64,000 nt of DNA. Origin: Cristatella mucedo (Eukaryota; Bryozoa; Phylactolaemata; Cristatellidae). Numbering within the stretch: the stretch's first letter is position 1; each line of letters begins with the position of its first letter. Shown here one piece after another: positions 1 through 62,015 of this stretch. The position numbers and the translations under genes were made by a program. The stretch spans positions 831,001-895,000 of the forward strand of contig WPIO01000016.1 of the NCBI GenBank assembly GCA_009760855.2, given 5' to 3'. The notes beneath the pieces were generated by a model. That model had not been told where the DNA came from. It saw only the letters and a list, made by a program, of their open reading frames with translations, and ran no database searches.

Positions 1-178
<178 letters not shown>

Positions 179-662
179 CGGTAGAGAGGTAGAGAGGGCT
201 AAAGTAAAGATAAAAGGAGATACAGGAAGTGTGTGCATGTGTGCCCCCCCCGTGTGCATGCATGAGAATATCAATCGCAGCCACGGAATGTTTAAGTTTG
301 CATCGACTGAAGATACCAATGGTTGTGACACGATCTTGCAGTAACTCAAGTGCAAGTGTGCTTGCACTAAATATGACGCACGATCTCGCAACTGCTATTA
401 TTCTGTTGTTATTATTGTTGTTGTTATATCTGCTGTTATTCTCATCATGGCGATGGCTGAAAAATAACATTCTCATCATGGCGATGGCTGAAAAAGAATG
501 CTTTCACATTCCTCCAGTCGGCCAAGCTTACCCGAGCTTGTGGCCATAGGTGTAGTGCCGTGTTGACGTCTCATTTGAAGCTGTGGCCTTGGACGTTATG
601 ATGCTTGCCAGCAACGGTCTTGCATGTGCATGTGTATGATGTCCTCTGCCGTGCTGCCGTAG
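179..662. other. Intron or 5' region, no gene assigned
   Basis: It contains a C7 run, a TTATTG-rich patch at ~398-440, and a directly repeated ~30-bp stretch (CATTCTCATCATGGCGATGG around 437-500). The hydrophobic Leu run encoded at ~385-450 comes from the TTATTG repeat and is not taken as a signal peptide. Confidence 0.5.
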
Positions 663-50884
<50,222 letters not shown>

Positions 50885-52334
50885 GTTGAGCTGACTGCAG
50901 CAGGCTGGAGGCTGCTCGGTGCCGATAGTTCTAGCACCATCCACGACCACCCTAAGGACCGACCGTTCAGTGCTTTCTCAGCCTGGACCCTTCAATGCGT
51001 CCCGGCGGTGTGGACCTTCTAGAGCAGCCCACTGTGACAGTGCAGTGTCGCCGAAGCAAAGGGAACGACCAGAGCTTCCTGAACTGAACCGAATGCTATA
51101 TCCAATTTATCCAATCCTGTCAATCTGAGCCACATTTTATCAGTGCAGGTTCCATGTCATTCGCTTTAATATTTTAATACTTTATTGCTAAGCCACCAGC
51201 TTTCGTATAAGATAAGAGTTGTTGTCTGCTAACTGACCTCGACCTTTGCAACGGCTTTGGCTTCGTGCTTCAAGCACCATATCTGCCACTCTATCTGTCG
51301 TCGGAGTCTCGGAGATTTGGATCGGTGTCATGGATTGATTCAGTGTTTTGTGTGCTGCATATGATGCCATTTCATTGAAAACTGCTGTTACTTAATTTGT
51401 AACTTTGAGAAGCACTATTACTGCTAGTGTCGATGCTTTGGTCTGACTGGAATATTGCTTCCGAAGGCTCTGATGACTGGCATGCGACATTTTTATAACT
51501 CATATATAGAGACAAGTGATCGAGTTCGTTAGCTTAAATGTTAAATTTTTGCCGTTGCACAATGAAAGTGAGTTATTTTGTATTTATGTCATATTACTGT
51601 CAATCGCGATATGTCGATTTCTTTTGCCCATTCACGTTCTAAATATCGGGCTAGTGAGTAGTGACCAGGCTGGGCTTGAGCCGTTGGGACGTCGGGCGGA
51701 GGTAATCGACAGAGCCGTTGATCGACAGAGCTTCCCCTGATACGATAGCACGATCTTAGTGGTCAGTAGGGCTATCGTAGGCTAAATGTGGTCGTTGCAG
51801 CGCCTGGGTCCAGGGTGGATTTCTCGATAGCGTGAATTAGCTGCAGATTCGAAAGAATGCGGTTTGCAAACTCCCGTGCCGTTCTAATCACCTGCACTAG
51901 CTGGCTGAGGAAAAACTTCCTATAAAGGCAAACTGCTGTGCTGCTCGGCCGGATTGCATCTGTCAATACATGTGCGGCCATAATACTAAAGGAACGCAAG
52001 AAAAATTCGAATTGAAATATCAGTAAGTTTTGCTAATATAGTGCATGCACCGCTCAGTCTCGCCCTGTAACTGCTTCGACCTGCAGCCCTCACGTCCAGC
52101 CGCACAGTCTGGCTTTGTGGCCACAGCGTTTTGAAAAGGCAATAGAAGCCGGAAGCAGTTAGGCAGGAACCTGAAGAGGAGTCGCTGTGCCCGAGAGAAG
52201 CCTGTTCGTCTATCTGATGCTAATAGCCAACTCGAGTTAAAAACAAAAGCCTGCAGGTTTACTAAGTCTCACATTGTCATGCGCGAGACGTAGAAACTAC
52301 CTTGCCGAAAGAGCTGCATGTCTGCACGCCGAGT
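50885..52334. other. 3' UTR/intergenic sequence, no feature assigned
   Basis: 3' flank of gene 1. No strong poly(A) signal or other gene could be supported; the region is unique-looking. Confidence 0.4.
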
Positions 52335-52555
52335 CTGATCCTGTCCTGCTCCTGTCTTGCTCCCATCCTGCTCATGTCCTGCTCCTGCAATACTCATGTC
52401 CTGCTCCTGTCCTTCTCATGTCCTGCTCCCATCCTGCTCATGTCCTGCTCCTGTCCGGCTCCTGCAATGCTTATGTCCTGCTACTGCACTGCCCCTGTCC
52501 TGCTCCTGTCCAGCTCCCAACCTGCTCATGTCCTGCCCCTGCACTGCTCCACCCT
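52335..52555. repeat. Minisatellite of TCCTGCTCCTG/TCCTGCTCATG units
   Basis: About 220 bp of 11-18 bp units combining CTCATGTCCTGCTCCTG and CCCATCCTG. It yields repetitive open frames in all three forward frames, so those frames are not genes. Confidence 0.9.
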
Positions 52556-53012
52556 TCCTTCTCGTAGGATTCTTACTGCTGGCATGGTCAGTCTGCCTCT
52601 AAGTCGTGCTTTGTACTCACTCAGCCCTCTCGGTGATTATGGGAAAATTGCTTAGGGAGGTAGGAAATGGCCCTACGAGATGCAGCAACCTGTGAATTGT
52701 AACGTTTATCACCAGCCACATCATCATCCGTCTCCTGCCTGAAGAGCTCTTAGTCCTTCATAAACAGGAACCATTACGTGAAGCTTCTGTGATTTCTTCG
52801 GCAAGTCGTCTGCCATGCTTTTCAAAACGACGATGAAGCCAGCCCTTGATGTGCCCTTGACGGCTACGAATACGATTGGTCGTTTGTTCAGTCTTGCCCA
52901 AGTCTAAGCCAAGAAGTATAGCAGGTGCTTACCTTCTGAAGCCGGGTTTACACGACAAGTCTCGCGTTCCTACCTGATTCATGCCTACTTCTGTCGTACG
53001 ATGGTATTTATA

Positions 53013-53150
53013 TATATTCATTGGTATAGCACTAAGAGAACTTAATATCTATTCAGGCGCTTCACATATGCCTCCGGGCTCAAGCCCACAACCTCGACCT
53101 TGGTCCCGGGGGCGAGAGCACACGCCAACCACTGTACCAAAGGAAATTTA
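53013..53150 (-). mobile_element. tRNA-derived SINE, family B
   Basis: TTGGTATAGCACTAAGAGAAC, TAATATCTATTCAGGCGCTTC, GGGCTCAAGCCCACAACCTC. Confidence 0.75.
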
Positions 53151-54538
53151 GCAAAGGTCAGTCTTTCTCTCCACGTTGTGCTTCCTACTCGCTCAGCCTA
53201 CTGGATGATATGGAAAAATTGCTGCTCTTAGGTGGAGGGTAAAAAATGGTCCTCCGACCGAGATACACTTAACCGGGGAATTTCAACCTTCCACGACTGC
53301 TTTTATCGCCGCGGTGTATGACTAGCTCGAAGATTTCCATTAAGAGGGAAACGCTCGTGGAACACTCCCCAATGTCGCCTGCTTTCCGGTCACGTGCCGT
53401 GCATTTCAAAGTAGAGGAGAAGGCACGCCCTTGACGGCGCCTTGGATTGAGCGTTTGCTAAGTCTTACCTGGGTCTTAGCCAAGAAGTAGAAACAGGCTT
53501 GACTGCTAAGTCTTCGTTACGCCTTCGATAAGTCTCTAACCGTCCCCTGTATTGATGACCATGTATACACCGAAGACTCAAGTAGGTAAAAAGCAGGTAA
53601 GAAGCACCACTCGCTGTGTCTGCAAACTTGGCTTTAGTCTTAGTTTAGTCTTGGACCGCTGCCCCCAACGTTGTTGACGTATGCATCAAAGACTGAAGCA
53701 GGACAGAAGCCAGACTGACAGCTTAAACGCGGCATAAGGAGGTAAGAGCGCTAAGCACGATGTGACCCAGGTCAAGGCCAGGTTTGTCCAGTTCTCGCGC
53801 GCTATGTTTTTATTCGTTTCCGATACTCGGAATAAGGAGTTTCCAAAGTGAGACACAATCTGTGCGCGCAGGTACGCGACATGCTAACTTGGCTAACAAT
53901 CTGGAAGCAATAGGGGCGAGGGACTACTCGTTGTATAGTCGTCGAAAAGCTGCCGGTAACTCGTAGCTATAAGACGTAAGACTGGACAGGGTCGAATAAA
54001 CCCGAACGAGGTCGGATAAGCGTGGACAAGGTGGAACAGCGAGTGACGAGCAACAGTGTAAGGCGCCGCTGCACAGTGGCCGGTCGCACGAAGGCTTATC
54101 CCACCGCCATCGCCTAGCCCCCGGCAGGATCCTCTTACGGAGAGCGTGACTTTAGAAGCAAACATCCTCAGTGGGCGTGGCCAGGAAAAATGTGGCGGCA
54201 GTTTTTCGTGCCACCGCCGCCGCCGACGCTCTGTTGTAGCCTACGGCCCACCGCTCTACCTGCACGGTGCCGCCGCCGCTGCGAAGGAGCGTCTGCTTTG
54301 CAATGGCGTGGTGCTAAAATCTCAGCGAGATTATTCTGAGTGATATTAATTTTTTGCGGTTTTTGAATTATAGGGGCTGGGAATGAAAGAGTGTGAGATA
54401 AATCTATTGCCGAAGCCGGATAGCAAAATTAGCCCTATAAAGGGTTGTGTTGCTGTCGCTTGTGTTGCTGTCGCTTGTGTTGCTGAAGTTGATCTTAGCA
54501 CTTGAGCTGATTTCAGCTACAGGCCACGGAGCCGTCGG
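53151..54538. other. Intergenic sequence, no feature seen
   Basis: Includes a short (TGTTGCTGTCGCT) repeat at 54447-54485. No gene supported. Confidence 0.4.
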
Positions 54539-54632
54539 TGTACGTCATGGCTATTGTTGTGTACGTCATGGCTATTATTGTCCACGTCGTGGCTATTGTT
54601 ATGTACGTCATGGCTATTGTTGTGTACGTTGA
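54539..54632. repeat. 21-bp minisatellite with repeated TACGTCATGG
   Basis: About 4.4 units of TGTACGTCATGGCTATTGTTG, with one diverged unit (TCCACGTCGTGGCTATTGTT). It is 1.3 kb upstream of the gene 2 start. Confidence 0.88.
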
Positions 54633-54766
54633 GGCGAGACGTTCTCCACCCGAGTTCCCGGCACGGAAAATAGGCGCGAAATGAAGGGCTCGGAATCTGT
54701 TAGGGTCGTTCTTAGCGGAACGTGGGGTCCCAAACCCTGTGACGGTTTTGTAGCTAGGCATGCATA

Positions 54767-55050
54767 ATGCATTTGCATTGCGTCAGAAGAGAATTTAACC
54801 TCTATCCGTAAGCATTGCACTCGCGCCCCCAGGCTCGGTCGGCTCATGACCACGGTCACGAGAGGCGATTATCGTTAATAGTAATAAGAATAATAATAAT
54901 AATGCACTTGATAAAGCGCCCTCAGAGAACTCGATCTCTATCTAGGCGCTTCACATTTGCTGCAAAGGGTAGTGCGATTGAATGGTGAGCAATATTATGC
55001 TTGATTAACAACATGAATAGCATGGTTAGGGGTGACATGCACTGGGTTTT
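54767..55050 (-). mobile_element. SINE B fragment and L2/CR1-like LINE 3' end, minus
   Basis: 54767-54850: reversed SINE B (GCATTGCGTCAGAAGAG ... GCGCCCCCAGGCTCG). 54885-55050: (AAT)n, GCACTTGATAAAGCGCCCTC, AGGCGCTTCACATTTGCTGC. Confidence 0.7.
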
Positions 55051-55919
55051 ACCAGGCAGGACCGCCCGAGCGGCAGATGTTCCTTTCCGAACTTAGCTTG
55101 GACTGCGCCATGAAATGCACATGCACTTGCTCTTGCTACCCACTCTCAGCGGACTCAATAACGTGCTGTATTGACAAAGCGCAAGTGTGTCTGCAGCACA
55201 GCACAGCACACCGCAGGCTAGCCCCCAGGCAGTTGGATGCGATTCGACTAGAATTAAACTTCACTTCTCAAATTTCGTAGCATGCGGGAGAGTCTCGTTA
55301 TGGTTTCATGGATGCTACTCTTCTTATAAACGTTTATTTAAAGGTGTATGCTTAGTACCAGGAGAGGAGTCCGAGCGTCGAGGACGGCACCTGCCGACGT
55401 TTATTACCTCGACTGCTGTTCCGACTATCTCAGAGTTAGTGGTTAGAAAAGACTCGGAGATGGAAGCGCGATTGCGTCGTTTCAAATAGAGTTTGCCCGG
55501 GAAAAGACGAGGGAGTTTCAATGTGATTAAGGTTCTACAGCCCACTATTTTGCACCAGCCTTCAGGGAAAGGAACGCGTTACGTGCGAGAGATGTGCACA
55601 TGGAGGAGAACTTGAGTTCCGGGAGCTATTGCTAGAGCGAGTGGTCGTAACGGCGTTCGGCACGCGTTTGACGGAGAAACTAAGAAAGCCTCGCTTCTGT
55701 GCATTCCCCAGACTCTGTTTATTTACTCATTACTCCCGAGACTCTGTTTATATACTCATTACTCAATTGTGTTACACAATGGCGTCTATCAGTACTGCCA
55801 CACTGATCGGTCGATTGTGAATGAAATAATCGATGGCAACTCCATTTGACCTCCATCCTCTATGCTTTCCTAAGCAGTCGGGGCGTGAAGCGCTAGCGGC
55901 TCAAGTCTGACAGTCGTCG
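55051..55919. promoter_or_regulatory. Region upstream of gene 2, promoter not resolved
   Basis: No clear TATA box or initiator. Direct repeat ACTCTGTTTATTTACTCATT/ACTCTGTTTATATACTCATT at 55711-55764. Any promoter of gene 2 is expected here by position only. Confidence 0.3.
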
Positions 55920-56160
55920 ATGCTGTCACGTCGGCTTTCTGCTCGAATAGCTGAGCGGCGCTCGGACCGAGGGGCTCGGACCCAGTGGCGGACAGCAGCA
56001 GCCATCGCTTCGGCGGCGGCGGCGGCCACCGGCGTCTCGGCAGCGGCGAAGCCTTCGCTCGGCCTTGGGGCTGCGACGGCGGAGGTGACGTCCGGACGCC
56101 TGCGGCTGCTGCTGCTGCTGGCGCTTCTACTCACGACGTGCTGGGCAACATTCGCTGACG
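55920..56160 (+). CDS. Gene 2 exon 1: N-terminus with signal peptide (partial gene, start of likely paralogue)
   Basis: An ATG at 55920 opens 80 codons ending in GRLRLLLLLALLLTTCWATF-AD, a strong signal peptide, with donor GACG|GTAGGC in phase 1. The residues before the hydrophobic core are Arg/Ala-rich and unusually long (about 57), so translation could start further in, although the only Met seen is the first. It is GC-rich compared with its surroundings. It joins exon 57669-57776 in phase (G split codon). Function inferred: secreted or membrane receptor. Confidence 0.65.
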
Positions 56161-57668
56161 GTAGGCGGGCGGGTCGCAGCTGCCGTGAGTCGGTCGCGTT
56201 TGCCCAAAGCGGTCAATGATCGGTGCAGCCAGAGTAGCCACTTTACATGCCATACAGTGCATGCAGCCGTCGATGAAGTGCAGCAGCGGACTACAGCAGC
56301 AGACTGAGGCCGGTGCTGTGGGAGGGGAGTCTGCATTACCATACATATCTTCGCTCTTGGACTGACCAGTTCTCCAGACTAGAGACTCGACAAGCAGAAG
56401 TGGCGATCGTTGCTATACGCCATTTGGGTCTTTATTAAAGACAAGATCTCTTCTGGCCATAATAGTTGTCGTTGTTTGCTAGTTTTACTCAATAAGCGAC
56501 GAAGTGAAGTCATCGAACTGAAGTGAACGAATGGATGTGCACTTGCTTAGTGCCATACAGCTCAAAACGTCACCAATGATTTATATTCAAATGTAGGCAT
56601 GCGCATAGTATCACGAATCTAATGCTTCCCTGTATTCGATTTAAAAAGAAACTACCGTTACTCAAGTAATGGTGCTTTTACTATAGCGAGCATCCTCTCA
56701 ATTACACTATCCACAACTGCAAGTCGGCATAGCTCTTCTGTCGCGGCTGTCGCAAAGCGAGGGAGCTGCAGCTAGAAAACGTTCACTGCTACTTTTCTTG
56801 CTAAAGTACGAAGGTGCTGTTGTTGGAGAAACCGGCACCCCCCCCCCCCCCGATGGATTGCCAGTGGCCTCTATAATTTCTTGCCGCATCAGTAAAGAAT
56901 CTACTGCTCGGCAAGCATCAACTAGCTAACTATCAGTGACCTCGGCACGCACTGACCAGCGGTGACCCCGGCATGCACTGACTGGAGTTGCCTGCATGTG
57001 CTGACTAGCGGCACCCAACGTTAAAATTCACGCCCTGACCTGTGGAGCTCGCTTAGAAAGCGCCGGTCCCCAACTCTACCCACGGCAGTTTTCATCGTGG
57101 GCTGCTGCTCGCTCAGATTTTTAATTAGTTTACACAGGTGACTTGCTTATCACCAATTGGTGAAATGTGCATGCGATCGCCGAAGCCGGAAGCTCTAGTA
57201 CAGTACACCGCTGCGTAAGAGGAGCAGTCGCGATGGGCTAATGCTGTACCTTGGACTGAATAGTGCCCTACAACCAGTAGCCAATCGCCGGTCAGTGCTG
57301 TACCCCTGAAACCAGTCTCCGGACGTTGCTCTACAGCCAGTAGCCAATCGCTGGACAAGCCTCTACAGCCAGTAGCCAATCGCTGCACGGAGTGGCGACC
57401 GAGAGCAGTTGGTGGTTACGTTGCCGATTTCGCTCACCATCTCAGATGAATTTACGTGATTTACTCAGCATCTCAGTGTACAAACTATCGATGTTGAGCT
57501 GCCATCATAACCCGTTTCGGACGACAAGAAATACTACTGACGTACGTTTTATCGAGTTTAAAGTAGTAGGTAGAACAGTGTAGAGATGTTCCCTGCGGAT
57601 GTGTTAGGGTATAGCAAAGAGCGGGGTCTGGTAGATCCCACAAAGAAGTGTGCTCGCCATTTTTGCAG
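56161..57668. other. Gene 2 intron 1
   Basis: Contains a poly(C) run at 56829-56846 and a tandem repeat at 57255-57385 (units with CTACAGCCAGTAGCCAATCG). Otherwise unassigned. Confidence 0.5.
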
Positions 57669-57776
57669 GTGATTGTGGGCATTGCCTAAATCCGGACCAA
57701 TGCGATCCAATGACTGGTTACTGCAAGGACTTCTTCTGCGCTTACAACTGGACCAATCAGCCAGCGTGTAACCGGA
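57669..57776 (+). CDS. Gene 2 exon 2: EGF-like Cys-rich module, paralogous to gene 1 exon 1
   Basis: Acceptor GCCATTTTTGCAG, donor CGGA|GTAAGT; phase 1 to 1. It encodes GDCGHCLNPDQCDPMTGYCK then DFFCAYNWTNQPACN. The order C-x2-C-x5-C-x5-G-x-C-x4-C-A-x-N-W-x(n)-C matches the second half of gene 1 exon 1 (CSVINGVCGSETCAANW). Same intron phases and same strand. The next exon was not found before 64000, so gene 2 continues to the right. Confidence 0.75.
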
Positions 57777-58884
57777 GTAAGTATACACAGTTGGTCAGGT
57801 ACCTAAGCCGCATTTGTGATTTTGTCCCATGACGATGTTTAGCACTACAACTGACTTAACCGCCGAGTATCCTTTCGCACCTAGAGAGCACAGACATTGG
57901 CAGAGGCTCCGTGTAGTTCTTGGTTACTTGGTCTACGGTTAGAAGTAGAGTTGGCCATTTACCGGGGAGAATTTCAGAAAATACACATTATTAACTTTAC
58001 TCACTAGATGAAAAGCTGCAACTAATCAAGTTATGAATTCTGCATGGTTTTGATGTGAAGTGGAGGTCACTACTGAGGCGAGCTATTGCTGCTACGTTTA
58101 TTTATCCGTAGCCGCATAGTGGGGCGGCACAGCGTTGACTCAATCGGTCAAAGCGTTCCATCGGTAAGGCAGAGGCTTCCGGCTCGCTCCCTGCTTGAGG
58201 CGAGAGTTTGTCGGCACTCAGTCGCATCGCAGATAACCTTATTTTAGATATGCATATATTCACCCATTTAAGGTTTGCTAAGGATGTAGCACTGGTTGGT
58301 TCGTGGGAGTTACCTTTACTTACGTAGGCCGCATAAGTCACCCAGCAGCAGATGCCCTGTGTGCTCATTGACTGCAGCAGGCGTAATAGTTGCAGCTTGC
58401 CACCCTTTGAAATAAAGCATATATACATTCGTTCACAAAGCACACCTAGAACTAGGAACAAGTGCATGGACATTCAAACCCGGGGCTCCACAGCTATGAG
58501 TTTGGGGCCGAAATAATTACTGTAGTCTTAATAGCTTACTCGATCGAATCCAACCTGACGGCTGACCATGAGGTCATGGGGTCGCTCTCTTCTCGTGACG
58601 AACTTTTTTGAACCCAATACCACCGCAAATTGTCTTTATTTGTGTATATGCGAAATATTTCCAGTACTAGCTGCCTAGATTAAATTGAAAGTCTTTGGCA
58701 AAGGGTACTCCTAGATTATTTTAAGGATAGCATACGATCTCGGTATTTCAGTACACGTGAGGGATTTCTGGGAAAACCAGTGCGAAGCATGACCTACATA
58801 TCAACACAAATTCAGTTTGCCGTCGCCGAACTTCAAGATATTTCATAAACTCCAGAAATGAATCTTAAATGACAGCTAATTAGG
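57777..58884. other. Gene 2 intron, no further exon seen
   Basis: I looked for a counterpart of gene 1 exon 2 and found none. No repeat tail recognised. Confidence 0.4.
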
Positions 58885-58990
58885 TAATAATAATAATGAA
58901 TTTGCTAATAGCATCCTCAGATAACTCAATCTCTTTCTAGGCACTTTACATTTGCTACAAAGGAAGCTCGATTTAATGATTAGTGGTAGA
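58885..58990 (-). mobile_element. LINE tail fragment, minus
   Basis: AATAATAATGAATTTGCTAA, CAGATAACTCAATCTCTTTC, AGGCACTTTACATTTGCTAC. Confidence 0.65.
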
Positions 58991-59407
58991 TCTGAGGTAG
59001 GATTAGGGATGCATCTTAGCTTTCTAATATGAAAGTGAATAAATTAGAGACTGTTGCGAGGGTGAATGTAAAACAAACGCCGTTCTCTGGGCACAGCACA
59101 GAGCCCAGAGTGATCCTTCATCTCGCCGGACATACTCGAGACATGCCCAGACATGCCCGAGTGATCCTTCATCTCGCCGGACATACCTTTGTGTCTGCAT
59201 AGTGTTTAGTGCTTCCACACTTTCACAGCCACTTCCCTGCCCCAGAGTCCTCGCACAGTGCTACGATCAGAGCCAGTTTAGGGCACGGCAACGGATTTCT
59301 ACAACGGAAGCCAGCCTTCGTATAGTTGTTTTTTATGTCAGCAGAGTAGAAAGCCGAGAGATCTAGAAGCACAAGTGCATGACCTGAAAAGCCCAGTGGC
59401 CAAGGAT

Positions 59408-61400
59408 GATAATGATAACAAAATACACTTGATAAAGCACCCTCAGAGAACTCAATCTCTTTCTAAGCACTTGGCATTTACTGCAAAGAGAAATGCAATT
59501 GAGTGGTGAGTGATATCATGCTTGATAAACAACATAAATAACGTGGTTAGGGGTGACATGCACAGGGTAAACATGCAGGTGTGGTTAGTAGCAGCATTCA
59601 CAGTGTCAGCATGCATAAGCACATGAAGGACGAATCACAGGGACCCATTAAATGCTGTCCTAAATAGGTGTGTTTTAACTTCTTTTTAAATGCGGTCAAG
59701 TCAGGGGATGTTGTGACGCAAGTCGGGAGTCAGTTCTAGACTTTGGGAGCATACCAACTAAATGAACGGTCTCCAAAGGATTTGAGGTTGGTACGAGGTA
59801 GTGGTAAACTGTTGGATTCCGAAAAGCGGGTGGTACGATGCTTGGCCTGATGGGGGAGAATATCTGAGAGATAGGCTGGAGCCAAAGAATGAAGTGACCT
59901 AAAAGTGAGCGACTCAACCTTGAAGCCAATCCGTTGCTTGAATGGAACCTAGTGCAGGTCGGCGAGAAGTGGTGTAATGTGGCAACTGCGACGCTCACGA
60001 CAGACAAGCCCAGCTACAGAGTTTTGCACCAGCTGTAAGCACCTGATTGCACATGCCGGTAGGCCAGCAAGCAGTGAGTTACATAAGACAAGGCGGGATG
60101 TCACAAATGCAAGGATCAAATTAGATGTGCTCAATTTAAACGTGGTATCCGCATTTAACAAGTCTGACTTTTAGCAGTTTTATTTAGATGAAAGTAGGCA
60201 TATTTGACTGTGGAGCTGATGCGGTGGTATAACGAAAGGTCACTTTGGAACATGACACCTAGATTTCGTGCAGATTTAACAAGAGATATGCTGGCAGAGC
60301 CAATTAAGAGCCTAAGCCTTTCCAATTTCGGAATCGCACTTGATTTGCCCATAACTTGTAAGTTAGTTTTATAATCATTTAATTTAGGAAATTTCGCTGC
60401 CATCCATGTGTGGATGTCATCCATGCATGCAGCAAGGGAGTTGAGAGAATTCGGGTGCTCGAAAGCAGGGAGAAATCAAAGCAAAGGTCAAAAGTGAGTG
60501 TCATTCCCAAAGAAGTGAAAGCCTAGATTGCGCTTGGCACTCGCATCGGCAACAGGGAGAGTGGTACCGGACAATTCGGTGCCGGAAAATTCGGAGCGGG
60601 TAATTCGGCGAAAGACGATTCGGAGCGGACAGTTAGGGACCAAAAAACGGGTAATTTGGAGCGGACAATTTATAGCAAACAATTTGCAATATATTCATGT
60701 TTTATATTTTAAACGCAGTATAAACACGCTTTCAATTAGTGAGTCCATTGTTTTGAAACCTATACACTTTCAATTAACCAAGACATTTAATTACACAATA
60801 AGTGAGTACATAGCTTTGAAACTTAGACGCTTTCAATTAACCAAGACATTTAATTACACAATAAGTGAGTACATAGTAGCTGGGGGGGATCAGTGCATAT
60901 AAGCATGCCTGAAAAGGTGAGTGGACAGACACCTTTGGAACTTTAAACTTGCAACTCCATCATAGTCTGTGAGACATTATGGATTGTATTTAGTTATTTC
61001 GATAGTTTTAGTTTTTTTAAATTTGATTATTTTTTGCTAGAGTTACTGGTAGTTGCTATGACATTTTTATATTAAGCTCATTAAACTTTAAACATTCAAC
61101 ATTAAACTTTACTTTAAGCGGTATTATATTTCTATTAAACATGATTAAAAAAAATTTGCTTAACTTTCAAATATATATGTTTTAAATATCCTGCTCCGAA
61201 TTGTCCTCTCCGAATTGTCCGCTTCAAAATATCCGCTCCGAAATGTCCGCTTCGAATTATCCACGACGAATTTTCCGCTACGAAGTGTCCTGTGCCGAAT
61301 TTCCCTAGAACCGGGAGAGTATAAACCGTAAAATGAACCGGACCTAGCACGGAGCCCTGAAGTACCCCATATTTCAGAGGTACTTCGGATGATCTTTGTA
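59408..61400 (-). pseudogene. L2/CR1-like LINE, minus, interrupted by an inverted-repeat element
   Basis: 59408-60562 is the 3' UTR and ORF2 C-terminal/RT-distal part, in broken frames: LAFVTSRLVLCNSLLAGLPA, SCHITPLL, MAAKFPKLNDYKTNLQVMG and SARNLGVMF. The sequence resumes at 61313-61400 with YGVLQGSVLGPVHFTVYTLP (RT motif Q-G-S-V-L-G-P). The Y-A-D-D-encoding region lies next to the insertion. Frameshifts show it is inactive. Confidence 0.88.
60563..61312. mobile_element. ~750-bp non-autonomous element with repeated inverted termini, 8-bp TSD
   Basis: GGGAGAGT occurs at 60555-60562 and 61313-61320, flanking the insert. The left end carries repeated (A)ATTCGGAGCGG-type words; the right end carries their complements (CCGCTCCGAAATGTCCGCTT and similar). 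The middle is AT-rich with a duplicated 53-bp segment (AACCAAGACATTTAATTACAC at about 60777 and 60838). No transposase. An 8-bp duplication fits hAT- or P-like elements, but the superfamily is not proven. Confidence 0.7.
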
Positions 61401-61780
61401 ACGTAATATATTTCCGTTCGTAACTCCAAAAAGTCATAAAGACCATGTGGATGTTACGCGGGAGAGTTTTGTATAGCTCACTCACAGCCTAAGCGGCTTT
61501 CGGTACGCATTCGGTAGCCAACAGACTTCGTCTCACGCAACAAAGAGAAATTGGGAAGCATAGCAGCGTCAGGAGCGCAGTTGAGGTAGTGAGAACAGCA
61601 TGGAAGTAGCAGCTCAGGACGGCTGGAAAGGATGAGTCATAGTCTACAGCAGGAGATTAGTTGTCGTTGCTTAAGAATTGCGGAAGCGATTTCCACAGTC
61701 TAGGACCTGCCGAAAAAAAGCTTCAGTCGCCAACGGTCTTTAAGCGGAGGAATGAAACAGCTAGCCTGAAACGAAAGCCC
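61400..61780 (-). mobile_element. (ACATT)-family LINE 3' end, minus
   Basis: TTCGTAACTCCAAAAAGTCAT, GATGTTACGCGGGAGAGTTT, CAACAGACTTCGTCTCACGC, then the complement of the GPRLW-type region at 61660-61730. Confidence 0.85.
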
Positions 61781-61809
61781 GAAACGCCGGTTTGCCAACG
61801 TTTGCGTAA

Positions 61810-62015
61810 TTTTAATAATGATAGTAATAATGATAATAATGCACTTGATAAAGCGCCCTCAGAGAACTTAATCTCTTTCTCGGCGCTTTACATTTGCTGC
61901 AAAGGGACATGCAATTGAATGGTAAGTAAAATCATGCTTGGAAAGCAAACAAACTGAATAATATGGTTAAGGGTGACATGCACAGGGTCAGCAAGCAAAT
62001 GTGGTTAGTGGGTAA
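61810..62015 (-). mobile_element. L2/CR1-like LINE 3' end, minus
   Basis: AATAATGCACTTGATAAAGC, GCCCTCAGAGAACTTAATCT, CGGCGCTTTACATTTGCTGC, GGTGACATGCACAGGGTC. Confidence 0.85.

Noticed and set aside
364-460. Hydrophobic Leu run as the gene 1 signal peptide
   Set aside because: It is produced by a TTATTG repeat, has no good donor in phase 1 before exon 663, and has no cleavage context. The paralogue suggests a GC-rich signal exon instead.
52274-52655. Cys/Pro/Leu-rich repeat frames at the CTCCTG minisatellite
   Set aside because: Open in all three forward frames because of the repeat unit; no start context or domain.
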